From assembly GCA_031761405.1 (NCBI GenBank), contig JASEVX010000003.1, positions 64,216,423-64,280,422 on the forward strand: DNA of 64,000 bases, read 5' to 3'. Both the position numbers and the translations under genes were made by a program. This DNA comes from Serripes groenlandicus. Lineage: Eukaryota; Mollusca; Bivalvia; Cardiida; Cardiidae. The notes below the pieces were generated by a model. It did no database searches. It was not told where the DNA came from and saw nothing but the letters and a program-made list of their open reading frames with translations. Shown here one piece after another: positions 42,974 through 53,826 of the stretch (position 1 is the first letter of the stretch; each line of letters opens with the position of its first letter).

Positions 42974-43216
42974 ACCTCATTCCCCACATACCACAAATCT
43001 GCAGCAGACGACTTTGAAATCATCTGGGCAAAAAATATGGGCAATCCTTTTAAATGGAAGTTTTGTTAATGAATAGAATTAAACATTGTGGTAAATTGAG
43101 AAATTGCTCATAATAGAAATCGCTCATTATGAGCAATTTCAACTTATGCCACATTGTTTTCAAAACGTTGTGTACTGCAGAGGCTTCAGAGAGTGTCTGT
43201 ATGGGGGGAAAGGATA
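42974..43216 (-). mobile_element. TTAA MITE B, degenerate
   Basis: CATTCCCCACATACCACAAA start. The hairpin carries an extra GAAATTGCTCATAATA-like block. Confidence 0.82.
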
Positions 43217-43298
43217 CCCTGAGGAATGAGAGATTCACCTGTTTACCTGATATGGTATTTCTAGGTGTCTAGCTTTGAAAATATTTGAGGTAAAATAT

Positions 43299-43562
43299 GT
43301 TTAACCTAGACTTCCAGCATAACTTTCATGCAGAAGGGCAAAACATTATGCGAAAAGAAGAATTTTTCCTTTATTCACAATGTTTTTCGAAAGATGTCTG
43401 CTGCATATATATATATAGGCATCAAATCATAATGAATCAGTTTATGGGTAAACTAATTTTCGACTTAATTCCACGATTTTCATTTATAGATTTCCCACAT
43501 TTTATGTCTTAATTTCTCAAAAGTCATCTGCTGCAGAATTGTCATATATGATGGAATGGATT
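43299..43562 (+). mobile_element. TTAA MITE pieces
   Basis: TTTAACCTAGACTTCCAGC to GATGTCTGCTGCATATATAT (to about 43420), then a separate tail (CATCTGCTGCAGAATTGTCA) to 43562. Confidence 0.6.
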
Positions 43563-43626
43563 TAATCCGATCTGGTTTGAAAGATTGGAAGAGTCCAAAA
43601 CATGAAAATTAGATACACAGTCTACG

Positions 43627-43790
43627 CTCTGCCCTACACAGATGACATTATTTAAATTGCCTTTGCAGTAGATTACTTCAGTAAACATAGAGGAAAACAA
43701 AATGAATCACTGAAAACAAGCAAATTCTCCATTTCCCTCAATGTTTACAACTCCGTTTAAAAATTAATCTTCCAATTTTTCAGATGTCTC
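43627..43790 (+). mobile_element. TTAA MITE, degenerate
   Basis: GCCTTTGCAGTAGATTACTT and AAGCAAATTCTCCATTTCC; the tail is lost. Confidence 0.6.
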
Positions 43791-43792
43791 AA

Positions 43793-43999
43793 TCTATACA
43801 ACAAATCTGCAGCAGACAACTTAAATTTCATATAGTCAAAAATAATCAACATATCAGGAAATGAAAAGTATAATTATCGATTAAAGTTAAAAATATTGTA
43901 GCACAAGAAGAAATTGCTCATTATGAGCAATTTCTTCTTTTGACCCAATGTGTTCAAAAGTCGTCTGCTGCAAAAGCGTCTGTAAGTGGGAATGGGTTT
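43793..43999 (-). mobile_element. TTAA MITE B, left terminus decayed
   Basis: ACAACAAATCTGCAGCAGAC; hairpin loop CTCATTATGAG; the GAGGCGTCA block is deleted; right end GTGGGAATGGGTTTA. Confidence 0.85.
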
Positions 44000-44317
44000 A
44001 AAAAATACCATGAGGTACCAGGTTACACTTCCCCCAGGGTGACATGGTTTGTAGTTGATACTGTCTTTTCAATTGCCATTATGCGACAAAAGTCAAACCA
44101 TTGTAATCAAAGACGCGAGCTGTCGCCAACCTATTTCGCACAGCATATGCCGGTCTTTTTCTCCCCGAGACATTATATTTAAAGTGTTATTAATTCTTTC
44201 CTTAGCCCTGTCATGGATACAGAAGATTTTTGACGCATTTATGCTTTTATAACTCTGTATCAAAACTGTAATTCTAATTATCCCCACATATATGATGTTT
44301 TCAAATCTGTCTGATGT
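44000..44317. other. No recognisable feature
   Basis: No repeat match. Confidence 0.4.
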
Positions 44318-44551
44318 TTAACCCTTCCCCACATACAACAAATCTGCTGTAGTTACTAAGATGGCTTTGAAAACATCTAGTAAAAACAGAAAATATATAT
44401 AAATGATAGTTTGATTATAGAACGCAGTTGAAAACATTGTGGCATAAGAGGAAATTACTTGTTTTGAGCAATGTTTCCTTTTGTTACAATGATTTTTAAA
44501 GTTGTCTGCTGTAGAGACGCCAGAAAGCGTCTGAATACGGGAAAGGGCTAA
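44318..44551 (-). mobile_element. TTAA MITE B
   Basis: TTAA left, CTAA right (shared with the next copy). An insertion GTAGTTACTAAGATG lies in the subterminal part. Confidence 0.88.
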
Positions 44552-44715
44552 CCCTTTTAAAAACATAATGGAAAAGGAGAAATTTCTAGCTTTGGCAAAA
44601 TAGTAGCTTAATTCAACTAATGTTCATTCATATTGCGAGTTTCCTCCTTTTTTTATTAAATGCTTTTAAAGTTGTCGTCTACAGATTTGTTTTATGTGGC
44701 AATGTGAGGGATAGG
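44548..44715 (+). mobile_element. TTAA MITE, head deleted
   Basis: CTAACCCTTTTAAAAACATA start; tail GTTGTCGTCTACAGATTTG. Confidence 0.75.
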
Positions 44716-44796
44716 CATCACAAATCACAAACCTATGGACAATAATTTATCACTTATAATAATGAAATGTTTTCTTTAAGATTGGACTAGACAGAC

Positions 44797-44985
44797 TTAA
44801 CCCTTTAATTGACAAATAATTGCTTTATTTTTTATCATTTTAAGTTAATATTATAGCAATTTTTCCTTTTGCAACAATGCTTTCAACTCTACTCAATAAT
44901 CATAATTTCATATTCTCCATATTTTGTCAAAGATGTTTTCAAAGTCGTAACCTGCACAAATTTGACATATGTGGGAAAAGATTAA
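44797..44985 (+). mobile_element. TTAA MITE, head region decayed
   Basis: TTAACCCTTTAATTGAC start; ATAGCAATTTTTCCTTTTGC arm; right GTGGGAAAAGATTAA. Confidence 0.82.
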
Positions 44986-45220
44986 ACCTTATGTGTGAAA
45001 GAGCGCATATGAAGTATACCTATTTCAAAAAGATTATTAGATTGAAAAGGGGCAAAAAATTGAAACTAATTTGAAACTAATAAAAGAGGGATTTTTTATT
45101 TGAGTTTTGGCAGTTTTACAACTTAAATGGGCTACTTTGATGTACAGGGAAATCCTTACACACTATACAAAATCGAGTTCAGTCTTTGGGCACTTCTGTC
45201 TTCAAGCATCACTTACTCCA

Positions 45221-45449
45221 CTAAACTCTTTCCCACATATCACAAATCTGCAGTGGATAGCTTTGAAAACGTCTCAGTAGAACTATGCAAAATCTTGTTA
45301 TATGAAAAAACTATTATTACATACATAAAGTTGAAAACATAGGTGCAAAAGGAGCAATTATGGGCAATTTCTACTTTTACCACAATTATTTTAAAATTTC
45401 GTCTTCTACAGAATGCAAGTGAATGTTTCTGCAAGTTGGAAAGGGTTAA
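45221..45449 (-). mobile_element. TTAA MITE B
   Basis: CTAAACTCTTTCCCACATAT start; right GTTGGAAAGGGTTAA; hairpin decayed. Confidence 0.85.
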
Positions 45450-45527
45450 AAAGTTTAACAACTGTTTAAATTAATGAGGATTTGCAAAAATGAGCTGCAT
45501 CATATGAAAAATGTCTTTGGTTTATTA

Positions 45528-45680
45528 ATAACCCTTTCCCACATACAGCAAATCTGCAGCGGACGACTTTTATTTAGGGTTTTATTATTAAAAAGCGTTA
45601 AGAACATGTGGCAAATGGAGCGACAACAGTTTTTTCAAAAGTTGTCTGCTGCAGAGGCATTAGAAAGTGTAATAACCTCT
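45528..45680 (-). mobile_element. TTAA MITE B, right terminus missing
   Basis: ATAACCCTTTCCCACATACA start; head GTTGTCTGCTGCAGAGGCAT, then AGAAAGTG and lost. Confidence 0.82.
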
Positions 45681-45830
45681 GTAGATCCTTTTCCTCTGTC
45701 ATAACAAGCAATTTCTCCTTTTGCCACAAATGTTTAAACATCTATTTAAGATTTAAACTCATCATTTATGGAAAGTTTACACACTTTTTGCGGACATCTG
45801 CTGCAGAAATATTGTATGTGGGAAAACTGT
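45681..45830 (+). mobile_element. TTAA MITE tail half
   Basis: AACAAGCAATTTCTCCTTTT to CATCTGCTGCAGAAATATTG and GTATGTGGGAAAA. Confidence 0.8.
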
Positions 45831-45859
45831 AACATAAGATATTAAGTTTCAACTGTTTT

Positions 45860-46165
45860 TTCTATTTTTAGTAAGTGACCTTGACCCTAGGGGCCCCAAA
45901 CACAATCTCATGAAACTCCATTAACTCTTTCCACATACCAAGTTTGGTAACAAAATGTCACCAGGAACTAAAAATATTTGTAACAGCGACCTTGACCTTG
46001 CTGCTAGGGCCCCCAATAAAGTCTCCATAAACTCTTTCAACATATCAAGTTTGGTTACAACATGTCAACCATAACCAATGTTGTAACCAAAGATATTCTG
46101 TAATGTAGGTGAGTTTGATGCCCGACCATCGCCATCGTCATTCTAATAACCAGGTTTCCACTACC
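45860..46165 (+). repeat. Two diverged 130-bp repeats of the GACCTTGACC type
   Basis: Two units with AAACTC.TT.CACATA.CAAGTTTGGT, followed by CGACCATCGCCATCGTCATT, which also precedes the palindrome at 60.6 kb. This is likely a decayed pearl-like element. Confidence 0.55.
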
Positions 46166-46412
46166 TGCTTAATCATTTTTTCATTAAAAGATAATTCGTA
46201 CATTTTTGTCAAGGTATTTTCAGAGTCTAACTGAAGACTTGTTTTAAAAAGGAGAAGGAATAATCAACTTAAGTTGTCTGGTCAGTTATTCAGTAACTAT
46301 CCCCCTTTATGCTAACTACATGAAGTGCTGCAGCATTGTTTCACAGCTGTATCTGACCAGTACTTATAACTGGAGAGGGACAGTTAGTAAAAAGGTAGAA
46401 TGAAAATCTTAC

Positions 46413-46448
46413 CACATAGCCTGCTCCAGAACTAGATCTTGTGTTCAC
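46413..46448 (-). CDS. Putative 36-bp exon (12 codons), same minus-strand gene
   Basis: Minus strand: acceptor ctcatttcag, open stretch VNTRSSSGAGYV, donor gtaaga. Phase 0 on both sides, so it can join the 54.5-kb exon directly after SDVD. The surrounding 250 bases hold no recognisable repeat. Such short exons arise by chance, and only the agreement of phase with its neighbours raises confidence. Confidence 0.38.
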
Positions 46449-46627
46449 CTGAAATGAGAAAATGAGAAAATGAAACTTTTTGAATTATCCTATAACCTGG
46501 TTTTGATAACTCTATAGCCTGTTGTTCCAAGATGAAAACATATTATGTTGAAAATAAAACAAAATGTCCAAGAAGCAATGGCCTTTGTCAATTAATTTCT
46601 TGTTTTTACAGTATATTTCTTTTCTTA

Positions 46628-46678
46628 AGGTCTGCTACAGAGGCATGAACACTATTATAAACTAGAGAAAGGGTTTAC
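46628..46678 (-). mobile_element. TTAA MITE head scrap
   Basis: GGTCTGCTACAGAGGCATGA to AGAGAAAGGGTTT. Confidence 0.6.
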
Positions 46679-46805
46679 AAATAGATCCATAAGCAAGACA
46701 GCCATGGTGACTCTGTAGTGCTTACCCGAGTACCAAGGCTCTGATTGATTCACTGTTCATAAAGAATACTAAAAAGGACTAGTTTGATAAACAAGTTGAA
46801 ACATG

Positions 46806-47670
46806 GGGAGTAATTGAGATTAACCATTGATTTAAGGGAGATAACTTGTTTGTTTGTTTTGTTTGTTTGGAGTTTAACGCCGCTTTCAACAGCTTTGGTC
46901 ATATCACGGCGGTCAGTGCACCTACCCATGTTTTCCTGGCTTTCCCACACCAGTACTTACACAACATTCTTTCGAAGCCAGGAGATAACTTGTAATAAAC
47001 TAAAGCAGATTTATGTTTAGACTGCACCTATTGCCTCCTATGTTCTTTGGTAATTGAGATTAACCATTGATTTAAGGGAGAACATTTCTAATAAACTCAA
47101 GCAGATTTATGTTTAGGCTGCACCTATTGTCTCAAGTGTCGTTTGGTAATTGAGATAAACCATTGATTAAAGGGAGATAACTTGTAATAAACTAAAGCAG
47201 ATTGGTGTTCAGACTGCATCTATTGCCTCCTGTGTTCTTTGGTAATTGAGATTAACCATTGATTTAAGGGAGAACATTTCTAATAAACTTAAGCAGATTT
47301 ATGTTTAGGCTGCACCTATTGTCTCTAGTGTCGTTTGGTAATTGAGATAAACCATTGATTAAAGGGAGATAACTTGTAATAAACTAAAGCAGATTGTTGT
47401 CTTGTGTTCTTTGGTAATTGAGATAAACCATTGATTTAAGGGAGATAACTTGTAATAAACTAAAGCAGATTTATGTTAAGACTGCACCTATTGCCTCTTG
47501 TGTTCTTTGGTAATTGAGATAAACCGTTGATTTAAGGGAGATAACTTGTAATCAACTAAAGCAGATTGGTGTTTAGACAGCACCTATTGCCTCTTGTGTT
47601 CTTTGGTAATTGAGATAAACCTTTGATTTAAGGGAGAAAATTTGTAATAAACTTAAGTAGATTTCTAAAA
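46806..47670. repeat. 95-bp tandem array, about 9 units, split by a SINE
   Basis: The unit contains TGGTAATTGAGATTAACCAT - TGATTTAAGGGAGATAACTT - GTAATAAACTAAAGCAGATT - TATGTTTAGACTGCACCTAT. Unit starts lie near 46811, 47050, 47153, 47240, 47335, 47411, 47508 and 47608. One unit is shortened near 47400. Confidence 0.92.
46850..46980 (-). mobile_element. 5'-truncated SINE in the 95-bp tandem array, 13-bp duplication
   Basis: Core GTTTAACGCCGCTTTCAACA with a TTTGTTTG-type tail. GGAGATAACTTGT at 46837-46849 and 46981-46993 is the duplicated target and belongs to the array unit. Confidence 0.9.
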
Positions 47671-47845
47671 GAGGGTTACCCCATTCCCATGTAATTTAAA
47701 TGATATACTCTACATATACAATTTAAGTTCAGTCTAAGAGAAACTTGCCATCTGACATTTCCCAATGGTGGTTAACATTTCTATTTAGTTTTAATTTAGT
47801 AGAGCTACTAGTGAATAAAGAGTTCCTTCTCTTTTTTTTTGTCAG

Positions 47846-48097
47846 TCAGTGAAACACAACAAAGATATGACCTGGAAGTGTTATCCCACCAAGGCACTGG
47901 CGACACCAAAATTGTTTAAATCTGAAATTGCAGCTACAGCGAGCTTTATTTTGAGTAAATCCAGAGCAAATTGTCTTTTTCCCAAAACATTCTCTACAGT
48001 AACTGCTGCAGTACCTCTTATAAGTTGTCCCAATCATAGAAAGCTATACAAATTCAGAAACAGCTCGTTCACAACCCAGAACAATTGTGATCTATAA
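47846..48097 (+). CDS. Possible plus-strand terminal exon (83 codons) or chance open frame
   Basis: A strong polypyrimidine tract and cag (47826-47845) precede an open frame that starts SVKHNKDMTWKCYP and ends SFTTQNNCDL before TAA. No repeat matches it. The opposite strand is also open here and Cys-rich (YCSSYCRECFGK, FWCRQCLGG), so coding strand and reality are both uncertain. It lies opposite to the putative minus-strand gene. Confidence 0.22.
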   Translation, partial: SVKHNKDMTWKCYPTKALATPKLFKSEIAATASFILSKSRANCLFPKTFSTVTAAVPLISCPNHRKLYKFRNSSFTTQNNCDL

Positions 48098-48126
48098 AAC
48101 TCAGGGGTGTAGCTTGGGTGAAATGA

Positions 48127-48262
48127 TGTGTAGGCCTTTCCCACATACAGATGCTTTCGGACTCCTCTGGGAAAAATGTGCCAGCAGGAGAAATTGATCA
48201 TGATGAGCAATTTCGCCTTTTGCCACAATATTTTCCAACTTTATTCATTAATAACTACCACT
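48127..48262 (+). mobile_element. TTAA MITE, tail half missing
   Basis: CCTTTCCCACATACAGATGC start; hairpin TTGATCATGATGAGCAA; abuts the next copy. Confidence 0.82.
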
Positions 48263-48492
48263 TTAACCCTTTCACTCATACGACAATTCTGCAGCAGATG
48301 ACTTTGAACGTATTTTGTCAAAACATAGAAAATCTCCATAATTGAATGGATAACCTATGACAAAAAGAGGAAAACATTGTGGCTAAAGGAGAAATTGCAC
48401 TTTTTGTGCAATTTCTTCTTTTGTCACTATGTTTTCAAAAAGACGTCTGCTGCAGAGGCGTCAGAAAGCGTCTATATGGGGGAAAGGGTTAA
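48263..48492 (-). mobile_element. TTAA MITE A, complete
   Basis: TTAA at both ends; loop CACTTTTTGTG, near-identical to the 42682-42911 copy. Confidence 0.95.
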
Positions 48493-48521
48493 GAAATTAT
48501 AATTCCATAATTTGGCCTGAT

Positions 48522-48571
48522 TATTTCAAATAAGTCTGCTGCAGATTTTGTTGTATGAGGGAAAGGGTTAA
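48522..48571 (+). mobile_element. TTAA MITE tail scrap
   Basis: AAGTCTGCTGCAGATTTTGT to GAGGGAAAGGGTTAA. Confidence 0.82.
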
Positions 48572-48867
48572 GGAAAGTCCTGTGGCCGCTGTCGCTTGCA
48601 CATTATTTTGGGAAGCTAGCTATGCCCCTGAAATATCTTTATATTCCCCAATAAAAGGCACTGGGTGTATTTTCACACCAATAAGAATTCTATTTGTCAA
48701 CTTACAAACATTAAGAACGTATCAATGTCCAGACCATTTCAAATAAAAACATTTAAAGCCGCCATAAATGTACATTATATTAATCCCTTACCCTATACAC
48801 AAATCCATAATTACTTTCAGAATCTTCTCCCTCATAATAACAATTAAAAGATTTCTTTTTATTTAAA
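48572..48867. other. No recognisable feature
   Basis: No repeat match. Confidence 0.4.
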
Positions 48868-48994
48868 TTTGTTGTGTTGGTGTGTTTTACGCCGTTTTCA
48901 ACATTATTTCAGTTATGTAACGGGGACAGTTCACTTATTTCATGATCCCTGGGTCAACAAACAAGTCCTAGGCTGGGAAATGTGTCTACCATTA
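48868..48994 (-). mobile_element. 5'-truncated S2 SINE
   Basis: Core GTTTTACGCCGTTTTCAACA and the body TTCATGATCCCTGGGTCAAC as in the 13.3-kb copy, ending before the tRNA-like head. No clear duplication. Confidence 0.8.
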
Positions 48995-49189
48995 AAGAAG
49001 TCAACATAGTTCAACTGATTGTACCTAATGTCTTATAATTTTAACCATTTCTCACTTTGATTTTGAAAACAAGTTAATGTCGTATTGCAAGCAATACAAA
49101 AGTCCCCTACCGGACGAAGACAGCACATTGTGTATTGTATGTGCATTTGTTGACAAAAACAGCAATGCACTGCATACATTTTGGATACA

Positions 49190-50130
49190 ATCCTATCAAA
49201 CATTTCTCATTTAAACCTTTGACCTGTTAAGTGTGACCTGGACCTTCCAGTTACAGGCCTGTGTCTTGTGTGCCTCACTGCATACATTTTGAATAGTCCT
49301 ATCAAACATTTCTTCGCGGCACTATGGTCATGGTGGAGTGCCCTTGGGCAAAGCACATTTTCTAGCCTAGTATTGGTTTGTTTACCCGGGGATCATGAAT
49401 AAGTGAACTGTCGCCGTAATATAACTGAAATAATGTTGAAAGCGGCGTAAAACACCAATCAATAAATAAATAAATCAAACATTTCTCATTTCGACCTTTG
49501 ACCTGTAAGTGTGACCTGGAACTGTGTGCCCAGTAACTTGGGAATCCTATGATGCATGGTTGAGATGCGGGCCGGACAAGGTACAGTCCTATAAAACAGT
49601 TCTCATTTTGACCTTTGACCTCTAAGTGTGACCTTGACATTTGAGCTACAGGCCTGGGTCTTGTGTGCAACACGCCACCCTATGATGGAGAACATGTGTG
49701 CCTAGTAACTTCGGAATCCTATGATGCATGGTTGAGATGCGGGCCAGACAATGTACAGTCCTATCAAACTACTCATTTTGACCTCTAAGTGTGTCCTTGA
49801 CATTTGAGGTACAGGCCTGGGTCTTGAGAGTGACAGGTTGCCTCATCATAATGAATGTTTGTGCCAAGTTTCATGGAAATCCAATGATGCATAGTTGAGA
49901 TGTGGGTCGGACAAGGAACAGTCCAGTCCTTTCAAACAGTTCTCATTTTGACCTTTGACCTCTTGAGTGTGACCTTGACATTTGAGGTACAGGCCTGGGT
50001 TTTGTGCGCGACACGCCGCCTCATCATGGTGAACATTTGTGCCAAGTTTCTTTCAAATTCTACGATGCATGGTTAAGATGCAGGCCGGACATGGTTAGAT
50101 GGGACTGACAGACGGAATCGACCAAACGGT
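49190..50130 (+). repeat. About 190-bp tandem array, probably the 3' part of a pearl-like element
   Basis: Units contain TTTTGACCTTTGACCTCTAA - GTGTGACCTTGACATTTGAG - CTACAGGCCTGGGTCTTG - CCTATGATGCATGGTTGAGA. Four to five copies occur, with an S2 SINE in the first. It ends GACTGACAGACGGAATCGAC and is followed at once by MITE sequence, as at other insertions. Confidence 0.7.
49314..49473 (+). mobile_element. 5'-truncated S2 SINE in a 190-bp tandem array, 13-bp duplication
   Basis: Reads in plus orientation from GCGGCACTATGGTCATGG through the conserved core to an AATAAATAAATAA tail. ATCAAACATTTCT at 49301-49313 and 49474-49486 is the duplicated target. Confidence 0.92.
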
Positions 50131-50132
50131 AA

Positions 50133-50282
50133 TGTGACAAAAGGAGAAATTGCTCATAATGAGCATTTTCTTCATATTTTTAACATTTTTGTCTAAACCT
50201 TCATTTTTGTCTAAACCTTCATTTTTGTCTAAACCTTTTCAAAGTCGTCTGCTGCAGATTTGTTGTATGTGGGAAAGGCTTA
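50133..50282 (+). mobile_element. TTAA MITE with an 18-bp triplication; left part cut by a tandem-array element
   Basis: Starts GTGACAAAAGGAGAAATTGC; the spacer holds CATTTTTGTCTAAACCTT three times (50184-50237); right end GTATGTGGGAAAGGCTTAA. Confidence 0.88.
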
Positions 50283-50741
50283 AAGGCAAGGTTGCTCGGC
50301 TTATCACGGTCAAGATCAAGATTTATTTGTGCAAAGAAACGAAACCAGTTTGCATGTGACAAAGAAAAGGGTTTCGGAAATGTTTGCGTAAATGTATTAT
50401 AACTGATTGTACTCGCTCAAAGTTGAAAATCTATTTCTGTTATTGATACAGCATGGTTTCAGGTATTGAGTATATGAGTAATTTTCATTTAGAAATTTTA
50501 CTGCCTTGATAAATATGTTTGTTTGTATTATTTTTAACACCCCTTGTTTATCTACTTTGCATGCAATTTTCACATATTAGAATGGTCAATGAGACAACCT
50601 CAATTGCATGTTTGTAAACAAGCCTCTAAAACTGGCAGCAATGTAACAGTTTGTTTATACCCATCTATTGTAGACAGGAGGACCATGATGTTCCTATATT
50701 GCTAACATAAATTTAAACGTTCTTACTCTATTTATACACAA
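50283..50741. other. No recognisable feature
   Basis: No repeat match. Confidence 0.4.
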
Positions 50742-53236
50742 CAAGAGGCCCATGAGGGCCTATGCTCTGCTGGCATTGATCTGGCTTGTTTCAAAAGGAA
50801 CTAATATGTCATCAATATTCAAATACCATCTAAGTTTGGTGAAGATCAGATAGTAAATGGAAGCTCTATTGTGTTCACAAGCTGTATTATAGCAATTTTG
50901 ACAATTTCAAGGGCCATAATCCAGCCATGCATGGGTAGATCTGGCCGTTTTTTAGAAATGAACCAAACTCTCATGGATATCTAACTACTGTATAAGTTTG
51001 ATTGAGATACAATCAAAAACAAGGGCACCGCAAAGCGGATGCATCCCCTCGGCTTTAAATCATCACATTGAGTTCTCTTGTGATCTAAATATTTAAGTCC
51101 AATTGTTGACTTCGATCTTTTTCCTAAGACCTTGAATCAATAGGCTTCAAAATATTGTCACAAACTAACTGTATGCCAAGTTTGGATAAGATCTGTCAAG
51201 GAATGGTCAGTGTAGAGTGGTGACAAGGTTGCCACAGCTGAGATATATTGTAAGTTCAATCAAGTTCAATTTTGGGCATGACCTTTGACCTATGACCTTG
51301 AAAACCAATAGGCTTCAAGACATATCATAAACTAACTGTATAATAAGTTTTATTAAGATCGGTCAATGAATGGTCAGTGTAGAGTTGTGACAAGGCTGCC
51401 ACAGCTGAAAATATTGTAAGTCCAATTTTGAGTTTGACCTTTGACCTATGACCTTGAAAATCAATAGGCTTCAAGATATTATCATAAAGTAACTGTATAC
51501 CAAGTTTGGTTAAAATCTGTCAAGTAATGGTCAGTGTAGAGTGGTGACAAGGTTGCCACAGCTGAAAATAGTGTAAGTGCAATTTTGGGCTTGACCTTTG
51601 ACCTTGAAAATCAATAGGCTTCAAATATTATCATAAACTAACTGTATAATAAGTTTTATAAAGATCGGTCAAGGAATGGTCAGTGTAGAGTGGTGACAAG
51701 GCTGTCACAGCTGAAAATATTGTTAGTCCAATTTTGAGCTTGACCTTTGACCTATGACCTTGAAAATCAATAGGCTTCAAGATATTATCATAAACTAACT
51801 GTATAATAAGTTTTATAAAAATCGGTCAAGGAATGGTCAGTGTAGAGTGGTGACAAGGTTGCCACAGCTGAAAATATTGCAAGTCCAATTTTGAGCTTGA
51901 CCTTTGACCTATGACCTTGAAAATCAATAGGCTTCAAGATATTATCATAAAGTAACTTTATACCAAGTTTTGTTAAAATCCGTCAAGTAATGGTCAGTGT
52001 AGAGTGGTGACAAGGTTGCCACAGCTGAAAATATTGCAAGTCCAATTTTGGGCTTGACCTTGGACCTATGACCTTGAAAATCAATAGGCTTCAAGATGTT
52101 ACCATATACTTACTTTATACCAAGTTTGGTTAAGATCTGTCAAGAAATGGTTAGTGTAGAGTGATGACAAGGTTTGTTACGGACGGAAATATTGCAAGTC
52201 CAATAAGGTTTGTTACGGACGGAAATATTGCAAGTCCAATTTTGGGCTTGACCTTTGACCTATGACCTTGAAAATCAATAGGCTTCAAGATGTTACCATA
52301 TACTTACTTTATACCAAGTTTGGTTAACATCTGTCAAGAAATGGTTAGTGTAGAGTGATGACAAGGTTTGTAACGGACGGAAATATTGCAAGTCCAATTT
52401 TGGGCTATTTTGGGCTTGACCTTTGACCTATGACCTTGAAAATCAATAGGCTTCAAGATGTTACCATATACTTACTTTATACCAAGTTTGGTTAAGATCT
52501 GTCAAGAAATGGTTAGTGTAGAGTGATGACAAGGTTTGTTACGGACGGAAATATTGCAAGTCCAATTTTGGGCTATTTTGGGCTTGACCTTTGACCTATG
52601 ACCTTGAAAATCAATAGGCTTCAAGATGTTACCATATACTTACTTTATACCAAGTTTGGTTAAGATCTGTCAAGAAATGGTTAGTGTAGAGTGATGACAA
52701 GGTTTGTTACGGACGGAAGGACACACATACATACATACATACATACATACATACGGACGGTCCCGTTACTATATCCCTTTCTCGCTTACTTCGTAACCGA
52801 GGGGATAATAAGGACTGTATCATGTTAACAAGCCCTATTATAGCAATTTTGACAATTTCAAGGGCCATAATTCAGTCATGCATGGGGTGGATCTGGCTTG
52901 TTTTCAAAAGGAATCAAGCTCTCATGGATATCTAACTACTGTATAAGTTTGGTTGAGATACAATCAAAAGTGAAGACTGTATCGTGTTAACAAGCTCTTT
53001 TATAGCAATTTTGACCATTTCAAGGGCCATAATCCAGTCATGCATGGGCGGATCTGTGGCTGGTTTTCAAAAGGAACCGAGCTCTCTTGGATATCTAACT
53101 ACTGTATAAGTTTGGTTGAGATACAATCAAAAGTGAAGACTGTATCGTGTTAACAAGAAATTGTTTATGGACGGACGCACGGACGACGGACAAATCGCCA
53201 CGACATAAGCCCTTCTGGCCTTTGGCCAGTAGAGCT
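50742..53236 (+). mobile_element. Pearl-like element carrying a nested second element
   Basis: Begins CAAGAGGCCCATGAGGGCCT (hairpin), then CTCTGCTGG, and ends CCAGTAGAGCT. Its own repeat unit (about 165 bp, with AATTTTGACAATTTCAAGGG and TCTAACTACTGTATAAGTTT) appears before and after the inner element. The inner element splits a unit after ATACAATCAAA. Confidence 0.82.
51020..52810 (+). mobile_element. Nested pearl-like element: about ten 157-190-bp repeats plus (ACAT)n
   Basis: Begins CAAGGGCACCGCAAAGCGG and ends ACCGAGGGGATAATA. ATCCCCTCGG (51043-51052) and CCGAGGGGAT (52797-52806) are a perfect 10-bp inverted pair. The array unit is TTGACCTTTGACCTATGACC - TTGAAAATCAATAGGCTTCA - agat... - GGTCAGTGTAGAGTGGTGAC. 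Late units gain a duplicated GGACGGAAATATTGCAAGTC block. An ACAT microsatellite (52724-52753) precedes the 3' hairpin region. This order matches the bivalve pearl elements as I know them. Confidence 0.85.
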
Positions 53237-53395
53237 AAAAAACTAGCACATGATTTTTCAATTTCTCAATTTCTCTGTTTGTTTTCAACTCTAAACAATA
53301 ACAATATTTTCAGTTATAGATTTTCCAAATATGATCATTGATGATTCCAAAGTCAGTTGTTGCAGATTTCTTGTTGGTAGGTTTGGGCCAAGTCA
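53237..53395 (+). mobile_element. TTAA MITE remnant right of the 50.7-kb element
   Basis: CAATTTCTCTGTTTGTTTTC, AACTCTAAACAATAAC and GTCAGTTGTTGCAGATTTCT follow the order of a MITE tail half. Confidence 0.6.
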
Positions 53396-53440
53396 ATGTT
53401 TAAACATAAGACCAGAGGACAGAAAACCAGTATGGCCAGG

Positions 53441-53642
53441 TTAACCCTTTCCCACATGCTGCATGATGCAACAAATCTGCTTCAATTGACTTCGAAAACA
53501 TACTCCCAAAATATTTGTAAGTCTCTTTGAGTGAAAGTATATATATTGAATGGAGTTACCAACATTGTGGCAAATGAAGCAATCATCGTTGGAAATTTCT
53601 CTGTTTGTCACAATGATCCAAAACATTATCTGTATGGGTTAA
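53441..53642 (-). mobile_element. TTAA MITE B, head deleted
   Basis: TTAA at both ends. CACATGCTGCATGATGCAAC holds a small palindrome in the terminus. Confidence 0.85.
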
Positions 53643-53826
53643 AAATTGCCCACAGGATGGATTATGAAGGGTGAAATAAGTAGTGTTCAGCCAATCCGAT
53701 TAATCAAATGAAATGACATAAATTACTGCCTGTCAAAAGGTAGTTTAATAATAATTCTATTAATCCTGTTTTGTAGATTAGTGGACCACAAAACCTGGAC
53801 CTTTCAATTACACTTCTCTATACAGA

